This document shows, piece after piece, positions 41,642-54,500 of a DNA stretch of 64,000 nt. The notes under the pieces are model-generated. The model was not told the origin of the DNA. It did no database searches and saw nothing but the letters and a program-made list of their open reading frames with translations. The translations under genes and the position numbers were made by a program. Origin of the DNA: Paramacrobiotus metropolitanus (lineage: Eukaryota; Tardigrada; Eutardigrada; Parachela; Macrobiotidae); assembly GCF_019649055.1 (NCBI RefSeq), contig NW_026570249.1, positions 496,001 to 560,000 of the forward strand. Direction: 5' to 3'. Position 1 is the stretch's first letter, and every line of letters starts with the position of its first letter.

Positions 41642-44600
41642 ATGAATGATCTGGTAAAGATCCTAGTCGGTGGATTCCTCCTATCAACAGGTTAGTTATT
41701 AAAATAATCATGGATTTCTCCTGTCTGTTTAAAACTCAAAGAGCTGAATGATTGATGTGAAATGAAAATTTTTGGAAAAAATCCTGCCTGAACTTCCTGG
41801 TTTTCCTAAACGTGTGGGACCAAAGTGGAAATTTGAAATTAATTGGAATCGTTCGTTTCATATTGTTAAAATAGCGAGTCGTTCATCTGTGGAAACCGAT
41901 GACTGAAAAATGCAGAAATGATAATATTATTGTAATGTAAAAAATTTTGCAAAAGCATAAAATGTGTGTGGTGTAGACTTTCTGTGATTTTTTATTGATT
42001 TCGATTTTTAAATGGAAATACTGTAATCTCGGTAAGCATTAAATTGAGGGAAAATTTACCGTTAGACAGACAGGTTAACTTTGAATTAAACTCACTTGAG
42101 ATTTTTATCAAGAAATAATTCATAATTTATCAAATAAAACTAATATCACAGGAAAAATAATTCTTCGTTATTTTTCCTGCGGCAGTTATCAGTTTTACCG
42201 TTGTTCTGCAGATTAATAATATTAATTTATTTTTATAAAACTTTTTGCGGTTGTAACAGGCTGTTAAACCATTCCGAGCGAAAATCGCCAGAAATGCCTG
42301 TTTACTGTGATTTCCATGCGCGGTTCCTCGAACGCTCGGAGCCGTTGATTGTTCTCTATTATGCAATCGGCTTTAGCCAAAAAGCCTGTCTGCGCGGTCT
42401 TAGCCCATTCATTCGCACGTGAATCACTGGATCGCGTCCGGTTTAATTAGCTGACCAGTGTAGAAGAGGCAGACAGGCACATGTACATAGACAGCGAATT
42501 TTCTGAGTCGTGTGTCAGTTGATTATTACCGGTCATAAAGCATGACCGCAGATAGCACTGCACGATAAGGCAGGAAAAATTCCAGAAATTACCCAACCTG
42601 TAGTCGTAAATCGGCCATTATCCCGATTGAAATTTGTTAAAATAAATTCCCTGCAAATTAGTTATGTGGAAAATTGCGGTCGAATTGTCGTTCTTTGGGA
42701 AATTTTTATGTTTTCGTCCGTTGGAGCGAAGCGTGTATTTTGCACGATTAACAATGAGTGTGTGTTAGAATTTTTGACCGATAAAGCATTCTTTACCACG
42801 CGGGCAATAAATTTTGGTACGAAAGTACTAGTAATTCGGTAATTTTGAATTCTGCAGTTATCTGATCTAATTTCGAGATTTGTTGGTAATGAATACCTTC
42901 AATTCCTGCAAAATTATTAAGCTGTTACGCCACTACCTTGAACGATCCGTAATAAGGAAAAGAAAACGAAATATGAGTTTCGTACTGAAAAATAAAAATA
43001 AATTCCCATTTTGTCACTTTTCAGGCGACTGCAATTTTATTTCTGACCTTATGTTTTACGGTACTGTAATTTTGATGGAAAGTCTGAAATGCGAGTAATA
43101 TTTTCCAGCATCTGTGACATGAAAAAAAAATAATTAATAGATATCTATTTTTCAGTAATTTGCTTTCCTTAGTTTGAAGAACTCGTGTTTTGTTCACAAC
43201 ATTTTTGAATTGAACAACAAGTGAGTGGAACTATTTTATGCTAACAGAAATTGCAGATGAGGTTGTCAATTCTTGCAGTGTCCGCCGTATTTAACCCGGA
43301 TATCGACATTGTATTCGCACCCTGGACACCGACCGGCATAAAATATGTCCAACAGAATTCCACTGTAGAAGTCAAATGCTCGGCCATGAGCAATCGGATG
43401 TTATTTGTCGCCAATAGTACTCTGGAAAGTAATAGCACCGCTAAATTCCGGTAAGCTATTTTCTGGTCTTATTATGCTTAAGAATGATTTAATTTATTTA
43501 ATATAATTACCGTATTATTTTTTGAATAATAGTACAGAATTCCTTAGCGCGAAAATATCCGCTGAATGTGTTTTGCAGATTTGAGGCGCCTTCAATGGAG
43601 CTGCCGGGTGATGACGGGAAAACGCACCGCTGCTCGCCGATGGCCGCAGCCAAGATTGAACGTTTTGGCGCGGAGAATGTGGGCAATTATACCTGTTTGG
43701 TGACGATTGGCGGTAAAGTTGAGGGCCACCGCAGTGTCTTCATCAATTATTTTCGTAAGTTTCGCCTGTATTACTATTAACGTCAAATAATAAATTAACA
43801 TTGTAAGGTAATCTTTTTATTAGTAGTAATTAGTTGCATGACAATGCAATTACGCCGATGCAAGACAAATAAATTAAAAATTACCGCGTTGTATTACAGC
43901 CAGCCTTAATTTATCTGGTACAGCGGAGATCGTTTTCACTTATCTCGGAGCCGACGAGGTGGAGCTGGTGTGCAGCACGCCGACGGTGCCCCACTGGGCG
44001 TTGGGCGGGGTCACCGTGTACTGGCAGTTTCCCAACGGGACCAACATCACCAAGAGTACGTTGTGTTTGGATTTTCTGTTAGTTTTCGCTCTCTATTTTT
44101 GCCTCTTGTGCTCGGTGAGACATGGAGAAGTGATTTTGAAATTTTAATTTGCAGCTCATGAACTGGTCCCCAAATATGCCGCTAACGGTTTGACGCTGAC
44201 CATCACCAACGTGTCGCGGACCGACGCTGGAGCGTACAAGTGTATCGCCTATCAGGTCGTGCCCAACGCCAGCGATGACGGCAGCGATCACATCGATGTG
44301 GCGTCGCGGATGATTACGTTGGCCGTCGAACGTACGTCGTGAAATACTCGCTTATCCGTTTATAGCTTTTAGTGTGCAGATTTGCAGTCAGTTTTTATAT
44401 AATGTGCGCGCTTCTAGTTTTAAGTTAGCTGTTTCCAGAGAAATTCATTGTGATTTGTATGTTTATCGCAGGTGCTCCGGAGTTTTTTGAATACCTGACC
44501 AAGGTGCAGCGTGGTGCCGATAATATGGTCAATCTGACTTGTGACGCCGTCACAGGCGGCGCGGTGGATCCCGTGTTTACCTGGTCCCGCAACGGAACGG

Positions 44601-45753
44601 AATTGCGCGAACTGGACGACAAGAACGCGCCGCCCTGCACACACCGCAGCTGCCCCATTCCCTTCAGTGAGGACCACTCGCTGTTTGACGATATCCGCTG
44701 CACAGCCACGAATGCTTTTGGTGAAGCGTCCAAGGCCTTCAGAATCATCGATGGTAAGCTAAATTTGATGAATGATAATTAATAATAATTTTTACTTACT
44801 GTACTCCAGTTTTTGGCACATTATTACTAATTATGAGAATCCGGTATCACATTACGGAAACTTGTAAGAATTCGGCGAGTACATCTTGCTGACAAGAATG
44901 TTTTGATTTTAACTTCCTTGATTAGTATTATTAACCTAATTTTGTAAACCGAAACATTTGGCAGGTATTCATTTTCTTGATTTTTTTTAATACTGTTTGA
45001 TTAGTAAAAGTAAATAGTTACCTTGATTGTAAAATCTTAACTACAGACTATCCCAACAGTTTGTACCGTAATTTTTATGCAAATAATTCGATATTAAAAT
45101 AATATTACTGTACAAAGGACGTACCAAAAGTAAGTTTCCCTATTTTGCCTCCCTGCCATCTGAAGTAATACTCGACCTGAGATAATTTTTGTTACATAAG
45201 CAATTACGTAAACTACCCAGGAAAATTAGAATCAAATGCTTTGATAAGAAACGGGAGAAATAAGAATAGCTTGTACCACATTTTCAACTTCGCCACAAAA
45301 TTTTCAAAACCCATTCCTTCTGGCTTCTTGCATCAGTCCAGTTTTTGGCCGTAAAATAAAATTGATAACTGCAAATAGTGTGCTTAATATTTTTCTAGTG
45401 GCAGATCTTTCTATTTTCCCAGAAAAACGGTACGGGTATTTTTTTTGTTTCATATTCCATCTTGTACATTATTTGGCATTACTGTAGGCATCAAAACCGC
45501 AACCAGTATGGAGGCCATCCACCCGCCCGTTGGTTACAGCGGTCGAGTCCACCGCGAAACACCGCTGGTGTATCCGTCAGGACCATTCACCAATGGACAC
45601 TTTGGGAGCGGATCGTTGAATGTGTATAATGGACCGGTGTTCCCGGATGTGAAATCGGTTAATCCGATTATAGTTCCGCCGGGATATGGTTTTGTGCAAG
45701 GTTACGGGTCTGTGTACGGGTATAATTTCCTTGTTCCCATGAGAGTGTTCTAA
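41642..45753 (+). CDS. secreted immunoglobulin-domain protein (425 aa, seven exons)
   Basis: Exons joined in phase: 41642-41690, 43279-43450, 43579-43754, 43900-44055, 44155-44331, 44472-44753 and 45488-45753. Exons 1-2 create a signal peptide (MNDLVKILVGGFLLSTVSA). Ig-like units follow: VEVKCSAMSNRMLF to AENVGNYTCLV; VELVCSTPTVP with YWQFPNGT to RTDAGAYKCIAYQV; and NLTCDAVTGG with FTWSRNGTEL to DDIRCTATNAFGEA. The Cys...Trp...DxGxYxC pattern identifies the fold. Several N-x-S/T sites are present. The last exon encodes a Pro/Gly/Tyr/Val-rich tail (VFPDVKSVNPIIVPPGYGFV) with no membrane helix or GPI-type signal, so secretion is likely. Intron 1 is about 1.6 kb. The ligand is unknown. The overall architecture is not one I can name. 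Confidence 0.8.
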
Positions 45754-46542
45754 GTACACCCCGTTCACGCCAAGTTGGCGGTGTGTCATTTTAATTTTCT
45801 GTTGAATCGGGCAGCTTATGTTTTGCCAATCTTTTTAAAGGTTATAGTGTAGTTTTCTTTTGCGCATTTACTGAACAAAAACGTAATGGATTATCGGTTG
45901 CTGTGTCGCGAGAAATGCCTTCCGAAGCGAAGGCACCGATGCTCAACGTAGCTTTTAAAAGAAAGGTCAGGTGTACCGTTTCACCGCGTAGTCACCAAAC
46001 ATTAATAAATACAGATCAAATAATAATTTACTTACTAATTCATGTGTCATAGTATTCTGAGATTCTCCAATAAAGCTAGGTGAGACAGAATAAATCAAAA
46101 ATCCAACTCAGCGATTTTATAAAGGGCAGAGACTGTGAACACGAACGTAAATGTATGAGTAGTACGCATTTGTCTGGTACAAAATGATACGAAGTAACTA
46201 TATCGGTGGCTCCGTAAAAGTTATGATAGTAAAACATTCTGGGAATATCCAGTGACTATTATTATCCACCCTTGGCGAGCTGAACACAAGCAGCAACAGC
46301 CTGCAAGGCTGCGAAATTTAATTAACTAAAGTGATTGTTTATGGGCGCTTCAGCAAAACCACTAACAATATTTTGAAGTGGCATCCACCTCAAACTTACA
46401 CCGCAATTTAATGCCTTCACTTTCCACCTCATGAAGTCATTCGTATGACTATGAACTATGAAGTCAAGTTTCATTGACTGTTTTTAATAGCGCCAAAGTC
46501 GACGAATTTAAAGTGTATTTTATGGAAACTGGTAATTAAGCA
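45754..46542. other. intergenic, nothing recognised
   Basis: 3' flank of the Ig gene and 5' flank of the RNA-binding protein gene. No RNA gene, repeat or convincing frame. Confidence 0.45.
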
Positions 46543-47271
46543 ATGGCCAAGCGTACGACTCAAGTATTCATTGGAAATCTCGGTAACGATGGCGATAAGG
46601 AAGAGATTAAAGACTTGTTCGGCATCTTTGGTCCCGTCCGGAACGTGTGGTTATCCCGAAATCCTCCCGGGTTCGGTTTTGTTGAGTACGCTTATGCACA
46701 CGATGCCAGCGAAGCCTGTTTGTATCTCGACGGGAAAATGATCTGCGGTCGGCGAGTGCGCGTGGAACTTTCGCGTTATGATTTATCACGACAAAGCGAT
46801 GCCACAAAAGACCGAAATAGTCCATCAGAATCAGAGCGCAGCAAAGACAGAAGTTCGAAGAAAAGCCATGAACAACGGGACCACAACCGGCAAAGCGTAT
46901 CTGAGTTCAGTCGAGAAGAGTCAACACCACTGACAGCTGAAAAGTCATCACCAACCCCGGTATCCGAAAGGTCATCAACCCCGGTATGTGTATCCCAAAG
47001 GTCACCAACCCCCGTACATGCATCCGAAAGGTCGTCAACTTTATCTCCTAGCCGAATGTTAACAGTACTGGATGAGTGCGCTTATTCGGATGTGGATTCA
47101 GATCAGTCGTCACCGGGACACGTCGTTGACCAGTACATCGCCGAGACGGAAGATTGCGGTGTTCGCAAGCGGAGCTTATCCGAAAGCTGCTCTCAGTCAT
47201 CTACTTCCCTTGCAGATCAGCATGTTAAGCGTCTTTGTTCTGACGAGCGCGATGAAAAAGTTTCGGAGTAG
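46543..47271 (+). CDS. SR-like RNA-binding protein with one RRM, intronless (242 aa)
   Basis: A single frame with one N-terminal RRM (residues about 5-78): RNP2 is VFIGNL and RNP1 is GFGFVEY. The context WLSRNPPGFGFVEYAYAHDA and CGRRVRVELS is the signature of the SRSF3/SRSF7 (Rbp1/x16) group of splicing factors. The C-terminal half is Ser-rich but nearly lacks RS dipeptide runs. Instead it has repeats SSPTPVSERSSTPV, SQRSPTPVHASERSST and then an acidic, Ser-rich end. SRSF3/7 genes are normally split by several introns; an intronless copy suggests a retrogene. The frame is intact, so it may be expressed. Role inferred: nuclear pre-mRNA binding, with altered SR-protein interactions. Confidence 0.85.
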   Translation: MAKRTTQVFIGNLGNDGDKEEIKDLFGIFGPVRNVWLSRNPPGFGFVEYAYAHDASEACLYLDGKMICGRRVRVELSRYDLSRQSDATKDRNSPSESERSKDRSSKKSHEQRDHNRQSVSEFSREESTPLTAEKSSPTPVSERSSTPVCVSQRSPTPVHASERSSTLSPSRMLTVLDECAYSDVDSDQSSPGHVVDQYIAETEDCGVRKRSLSESCSQSSTSLADQHVKRLCSDERDEKVSE

Positions 47272-48159
47272 GCAGTTATTTGTGGCCGGTCGTATAATGG
47301 AATGAACGATGGTAGTGTTAAGAGTTAGTACATTCTGGGACTCTACAGACTGGTAACCCCCGTACGTGGCCTCTAAAGGTCACTATATAATAAACACCGG
47401 TAAGTGAGCGCACAGACTAAAAAAGGTACCATCTTTAACAGGTGCAATTAAAAATAAACTGGTTGAATTTGTTTTACATATAGCTTCTCTAATTGCTTAC
47501 GTAACTTTTTTTTCAGGTAGGTACGCAAAATACGCGCAGTCATTAGATGTCCGCCAGTGTGTATCGTATTTCATCTTGAGTGCCATGGATTTATGCATTA
47601 GAGCTAAGAACCTGCCATCCAGTTTTCCTGCAAATGGAAGAAATGTGACAACGAGACTTAAACGTTTTTTCAGTGTTACTATGTTTATCGCCACAAAGTT
47701 ATTACTGTAATAGTGGTCTACAGCTATTACGCACTGAAGTATTGGGGTTTAAAATAATTACTCGCACTATGTTCTCGTAACAATTCATTGGTGTAGATAC
47801 TATTCGACATTTTATAATAAAATTAAAGTTCAAAATTAGCTACTCAAAATTGATTTAAAGGAGCTACTAGTAGCAATACTTCATCTACAAAGTTTTGTAG
47901 GTACAGTATTGTACAGAGTAATATCAATGATTACATTTTTGTTTTTTGAGGTAGTTTTGTGCAAGATCGATGCATGCGTACGTTGCAGAAATGAACACTT
48001 TCACACGGGGTACGAGTATAACACGACACACGATAAAAATAAATCCACTGACAAGTTTTCAAATATTATATGCCCCTCGTCTTGAGTCGCACACCGATAT
48101 GAGCCTGTAAACTCTGTATTTACAAGTTTATAATTACAACCATCAAATACAGAAATTAA
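47272..48159. other. intergenic, nothing recognised
   Basis: 3' flank of the RNA-binding gene; ATATAATAAACACC at about 47385 may include its poly(A) signal. No further gene seen. Confidence 0.4.
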
Positions 48160-48821
48160 GGTGAAGGCTCCGCATACCACCTTTATACCACCGTTGACTT
48201 CTAGTACCACCTTTCACACCACCTTTGGCTTTTTATACCACCTTTTGCACACCACTTTTGACTCCGCATACCACCATTTAATTTTAAAATTTTAAGCTGA
48301 AGTTAAACTGCTATCAAGCGAATTTTGTGGTATCAAGAAGTGAGATCCAAATCTTTCGGTATACCAGCTGCAAAAGACGGCAGTTCGAAGGCGTTCAGTA
48401 CCGCAATCGACGCTATGGAAAAACAGTACGAACACACACCGGAAGTTCTTTTTCTGGATGCAGTCTATACTGTCAACGTTGCAAACATCGCACACTGAAA
48501 GAGGTATCCGAAAATGGATAGTGGAGTGTTGTGAAAAGAAAGAATTTCTAACCCTTCAGACTACATAGGCGAGCAAATAAAAATCATGATTTAATTTTAT
48601 AACCTCCTATGCAGCTTTGTATGAAGAGCCGATCTTAAACTTGGCTGCACAGGCAAACCAATCGGATGTCCCAGATACCATTATTTCATAATAAACCAAC
48701 TGGAAAAAAATTAAATGGTGGTATGCGGAGTCAAAAGTGGTGTACAAAAGGTGGTATTAGGAGCCAAAGGTGGTATGAAAGGTGGTACTAGGAGCCAAAG
48801 GTGGTATGCGGAGCCTTCACC
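48160..48821. mobile_element. foldback element with about 110-bp inverted repeats (GGTGAAGGCTCCGCATACCA)
   Basis: The left arm 48160-48285 (GGTGAAGGCTCCGCATACCA, then repeats of TTTATACCACC, AGTACCACCTTTCAC and TTTTGACTCCGCATACCACC) is the complement of the right arm 48714-48821 (GGTGGTATGCGGAGTCAAAA to GCGGAGCCTTCACC). Arms are themselves internally repetitive. The middle 430 bp has no recognisable gene; a short frame at 48327-48521 is unremarkable. A related arm split by a GC-rich insert is at 26060-26663. Non-autonomous. Confidence 0.8.
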
Positions 48822-50094
48822 AATAATTAAGCCCATAAACAAATGCGAACCGGAAAAACAATCTTAACACATGTCAAAATTAAAGTCGTTATTTGTTGAT
48901 AACGGATTCTACTAGTATATAATACGCACTTCGCTGCTGGACGTTAACAACACTTGCATCAACTAACTTTAATAATTTACGAGGGAGCGCAGAAAGGGAA
49001 TAACTGAATCGAAAAATAAACAGTTCTCAATGCGAATATTGTACGAGTACAAAGGTAATTTGGTATAGTCCTATGATTCCTATCTACAGCGAAAACTTCG
49101 TTTCCGTGGATGTAGAGATTGTCGGAATCAACGAACTGGTAAACAGTCGTAACAGAAAACACCCAGGTCTACTGTGCTGCTTAAAAGCATTAGTCGATGA
49201 CGGTTTCGCGTGGGAGGATTTGCGCGCGGTAACCCAAAACAAGGACAGGCTGACGGTTCGGGAAATGGAATACTTCTATTCATAGCATTATTATTAATAT
49301 TATTAGTCCCTGTGTCTCTAAGGCACACTACCAGCGGGTGGCAGTTGACATACAGATTGTAGACGGTACGTACGGTACGAGTCTGGGAAGTTGGGAACTA
49401 TAATAAAGTCATAAAAATTTTACAATAATAATTATGTAAATGAAAATAACTATTGTAACACAGTAACATTGTTTAAAAATTTCATACCACGTCTTCCTTT
49501 CTGTTTCTGACTGTTAAGTCAGTTAAGGAAATTAATGACCGAAGTAGCAGAGAACTGTCTCTACTCCGACGAATAATTAAATATTCTGACGATTGTAAAA
49601 ATTGGAGGAGTGGAGAATCGGAGATAGTGCATCAATTTTCTGGGAATCAGAAATGAAATTACCTGCAAGCTTATTTCATACCCTCATTACTGTGTATGGT
49701 GTAAGTTCAACCAAATTAGAAATTAAAGGCAAATAGTCAGTAAAGTAAGTAGCAGTGCAGTACCCAAGCGACAAAATATCTTATACGAAAAGCAGCAGAT
49801 CGCACGTATGCTGAGGTGGAATTTTATCATTCATCGCGCTGACGGCTATGGCGAAGCTGGCATCGAGACAAATTAACACATCATGCACAGTCCGAGGCAG
49901 TTAAAAACAGTTAAAAAATCAGAGCTGGAATGCTGATTCGATAGAAACAAAATCAAATTCCCGTTGATTACACATTGGCCCACATATGCATACAGAGAAT
50001 TCACTGGCTAACCATGTTCGCAAATAAACTTTCTTGAAAGCCGTAAAATCCATCTTTTTGTACATTTTCTCCCGTGGCAGACCCGTTTATGCGG
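48822..50094. other. intergenic, no gene recognised
   Basis: A 70-codon plus frame at 49073-49285 (GLLCCLKALVDDGFAWEDLR) has a slightly protein-like look but no recognised family and no splice context. The remainder is AT-rich. It contains the 3' region of the SERP1-like gene. Confidence 0.4.
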
Positions 50095-51529
<1,435 letters not shown>

Positions 51530-54500
51530 TTAAGCTGTTGGGGGTGGTTCGGCGTGGACGACATGTCCCGGCTCGGTGGTAGTGACCACTCGTTCATCAC
51601 GTTCCAGAAGAACATGGGCCTGGGGTTCCACATGAACCCCTGGAATTGTCGAAGGGGCGTCAGCCGGAGGAGCAACAGGAGCCGGAGCGCCTAGCAGCGT
51701 AAAAAATAAATTAAAACAAACCACTGAAACAAATCGTGGTAGTAACTGTTCCTCTTATAAACTTCGACCGCTGTGTCATGTTCATATTCAGATACTACCA
51801 TAATAATTATGGTATGCGGTAGCAGTCTGGGTAGCATTAAACACAGATACGACTTACGAGTATACTCACAATCAGTACAGTATCCGATCTTTCTTAACCC
51901 AGTACCAGGCTGTCGATACTCGATACCACCTTTTACATTTTCGTAATATTAAAATAAAATAAAACTATAATGTTTCTTACCAAGGAAATATAACTTATTT
52001 TCCCAGATTGATCTTAGTAAATGGTTGAATACACGGCTTTTATGGATGATGGAACAATGAACATCCTCATCAACTTAACGGTATTATCGATTATTCCAGT
52101 ACAGATACTTCACATGTCTGACGTCAATGGAAATTCTTATAAAAATAAACTGCCCCATTGACCGCCAAACCCATACCTAAAATAGCATCCTTCACAGCCT
52201 CCACCGCGTGCACAACGCCCTCCTTTGCCTGCTGCAGAAACGATTTTTGATCCTGTACATGCGCTTCAGCATTGTCCAGCCCCGTCTGCACTTTATCATG
52301 AGCGGCATCCGTGGCTGAACGGGTCTTATCGATAGCCGCTTGTGCCGCTTCTTTGGACTTCTCATCCGCTGCCACCTTGACATCTTCCACCTTCTGCTCG
52401 ACCGTGACTTTGGCATCATGTGCGGTGTGGGTGACAGCCGCTGCCGCGTCCTGCACGGACTGGGCCACCAGATGCACCCCCTCCTGGGCCTTTTGGACCG
52501 CGGTTTCCGCGCCGTGAACGACGGCGTCCTTGGTGGCCACGGCGCCCGCTACGACCAGGTCTTTGGCGGCAATGGCAGCGCCCGCAACGGTGGCAGCGCC
52601 TTCCACGGCCATGTGGCCGGCAACTGCGGCCTTATCGGCCACAAAATGACCGGCTGCAGCACCGGCATCGGCGACAACATGGCCAGCAGCGGCGGCAGCA
52701 CCGGCCACGGTCGCCGCTCCTTCCACGACGGCATGACCGGCTGCAGCAGCGGTATCGGCAACGGCATGTCCGGCAGCAACGGCGGCTCCTAACAAATGGA
52801 AAATTCTCTTAATATTTAAAGCCAGTTAACCAAATATGCAAGTTCTTATTCTTGAGACTGAAAGGACAACAAAGAATTCATAAGACAGAAAGATATTTTG
52901 CAGTATGGAACAAGATCTTTTTAAATTTTTTAGTACAAGTTCTGCTTAATCAGTAGTCCAGCATATCACAAATTTACCAGCCAGTTTGCGAAAAAAAGCA
53001 TTGGCATGAGAAAGAATCATATGTTGCAGTACGGACAAAATCATTGAAATTCTTTAGCTGAGTATTATAACACAAATTAAACGGTTTCATGATAAAAAAT
53101 ATGACTACTGACTGTCAGCAGGGGCAACCTACCGACAACCATATCTTTGGCCGAAGCGGCTCCTTCCACAACCGCTTCCTTCACCTCGCCAGCCTTCTCG
53201 GCGGCCACATCCACAGCTTCCTTTGCGCCCTCCTTTACTGTCGCGGCGGCATCCGCGATATCCTTTTTAATTTCTTCCTTCTTTTCAACGGCTGCCTCCT
53301 TCACATCATGGACTGTTTGTTTAGCGGCGTCAATTGCTTCGTTCACGTCTTTCTTGATTTCCTCCTTTTTCTCAACGGCTGCTGCCTTCACGTCCTGCGC
53401 TGTCTCCTGGGCCGCTGCCACCGCGGCATTCACATCCTGCTTGATTTCTTCCTTCTTAGCCACAGCGGCATCCTTGACATCGTGTGCGGTTTGTTTGGCG
53501 GCATCCACCGCTTCACTGACATTCTGTTTGACTTCTTCCTTTTTCTCCTCCGCAGCGACTTTGACGTCGTGCGCGGCTTGGAGTGTAGCATCGACGGCTT
53601 GGTTTGTCTTTTCTTTCACAGCTTCCTTCGCGTCATGGGCGGTTTGTTTGGCCGCATCGGATAATTCATGGGCTTTCTGGGCGGTGGCATCGGCGGTGTT
53701 TTGCACACCTTCCTTCACCGCTTCCGCTTTTTCTTCGGCTTTATGTTTCACATCTTCCTTGATTTCATGGGCCTGCAGAAGATAACATTACAAAAAACGT
53801 GTTTTTCTTCCTGTTTTTGTTTCTTAAGAAACGTAAGTATAGTAAAATGCGAATAAAAATTAATAGGTAGCAGACCGATACCGTTAGCAAATAAAACAGT
53901 AAATATATGCAAGTGTGCTGTCTCACATAATTCTAATGACAAGTACCTGCTGCTTGGCGTCGTGGACACCTTGCTGCACCGCTCCGGCAACTTCATGCGC
54001 TTTCTGTGCAGCAGCATCTGCAGCATGCTGCGCTCCTTGTTGAATGTTGTGCGCTGTTTCCTTGACCTGCTCTTTGGCATGTTCGGCTTTGACATGAGCA
54101 TCATGGGCAACATCGGCGGCTTTGGCTTTGACATCCTCTTTCACTTCATGAGCTTCCTGTTTAATACCTTCAATGGTCTGCTTCCCGGATTCTGCGGCAT
54201 TATGAAGTGCGGTGGCCGCGGCGTCTTTTGCTTCATGTGCCTGAGAACAAATAATTATTATCACTAAAATGCAGCTTTCAAAACTTGCAACATCACTGCA
54301 TGTTTTAATTGTATGATTTAAAATTCTCAAGAGACGAGTATGCGATTAAAAAGAAACAACGAAATAAGACAGATTTACTGAATGGTCTACGACGTAGTAC
54401 AGTAAATTAGCAACTGTGACTTCCGGAAATTCTGACGTTTAAAGTTTTAACGCTGGATTGCCACATAAGCGTCTACGAGTAATAAAACTCAGTAATTCAA

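Noticed and set aside
43951-44161. Extra coding frames running through the intron at 44056-44154 of the Ig gene
   Set aside because: Readthrough of the donor AGTACGT; the next exon joins in phase to restore the Ig pattern.
46543-47271. Calling the RRM gene a canonical SRSF3 or SRSF7
   Set aside because: The RRM fits but RS repeats are lacking and the gene is intronless, so no symbol is given.
53089-53785. Long plus-strand frames opposite the LEA exons (also at 52340-52792 and 57044-57610)
   Set aside because: Mirror images of the regular LEA codon repeats; the minus strand has consistent splice sites and an LEA protein.
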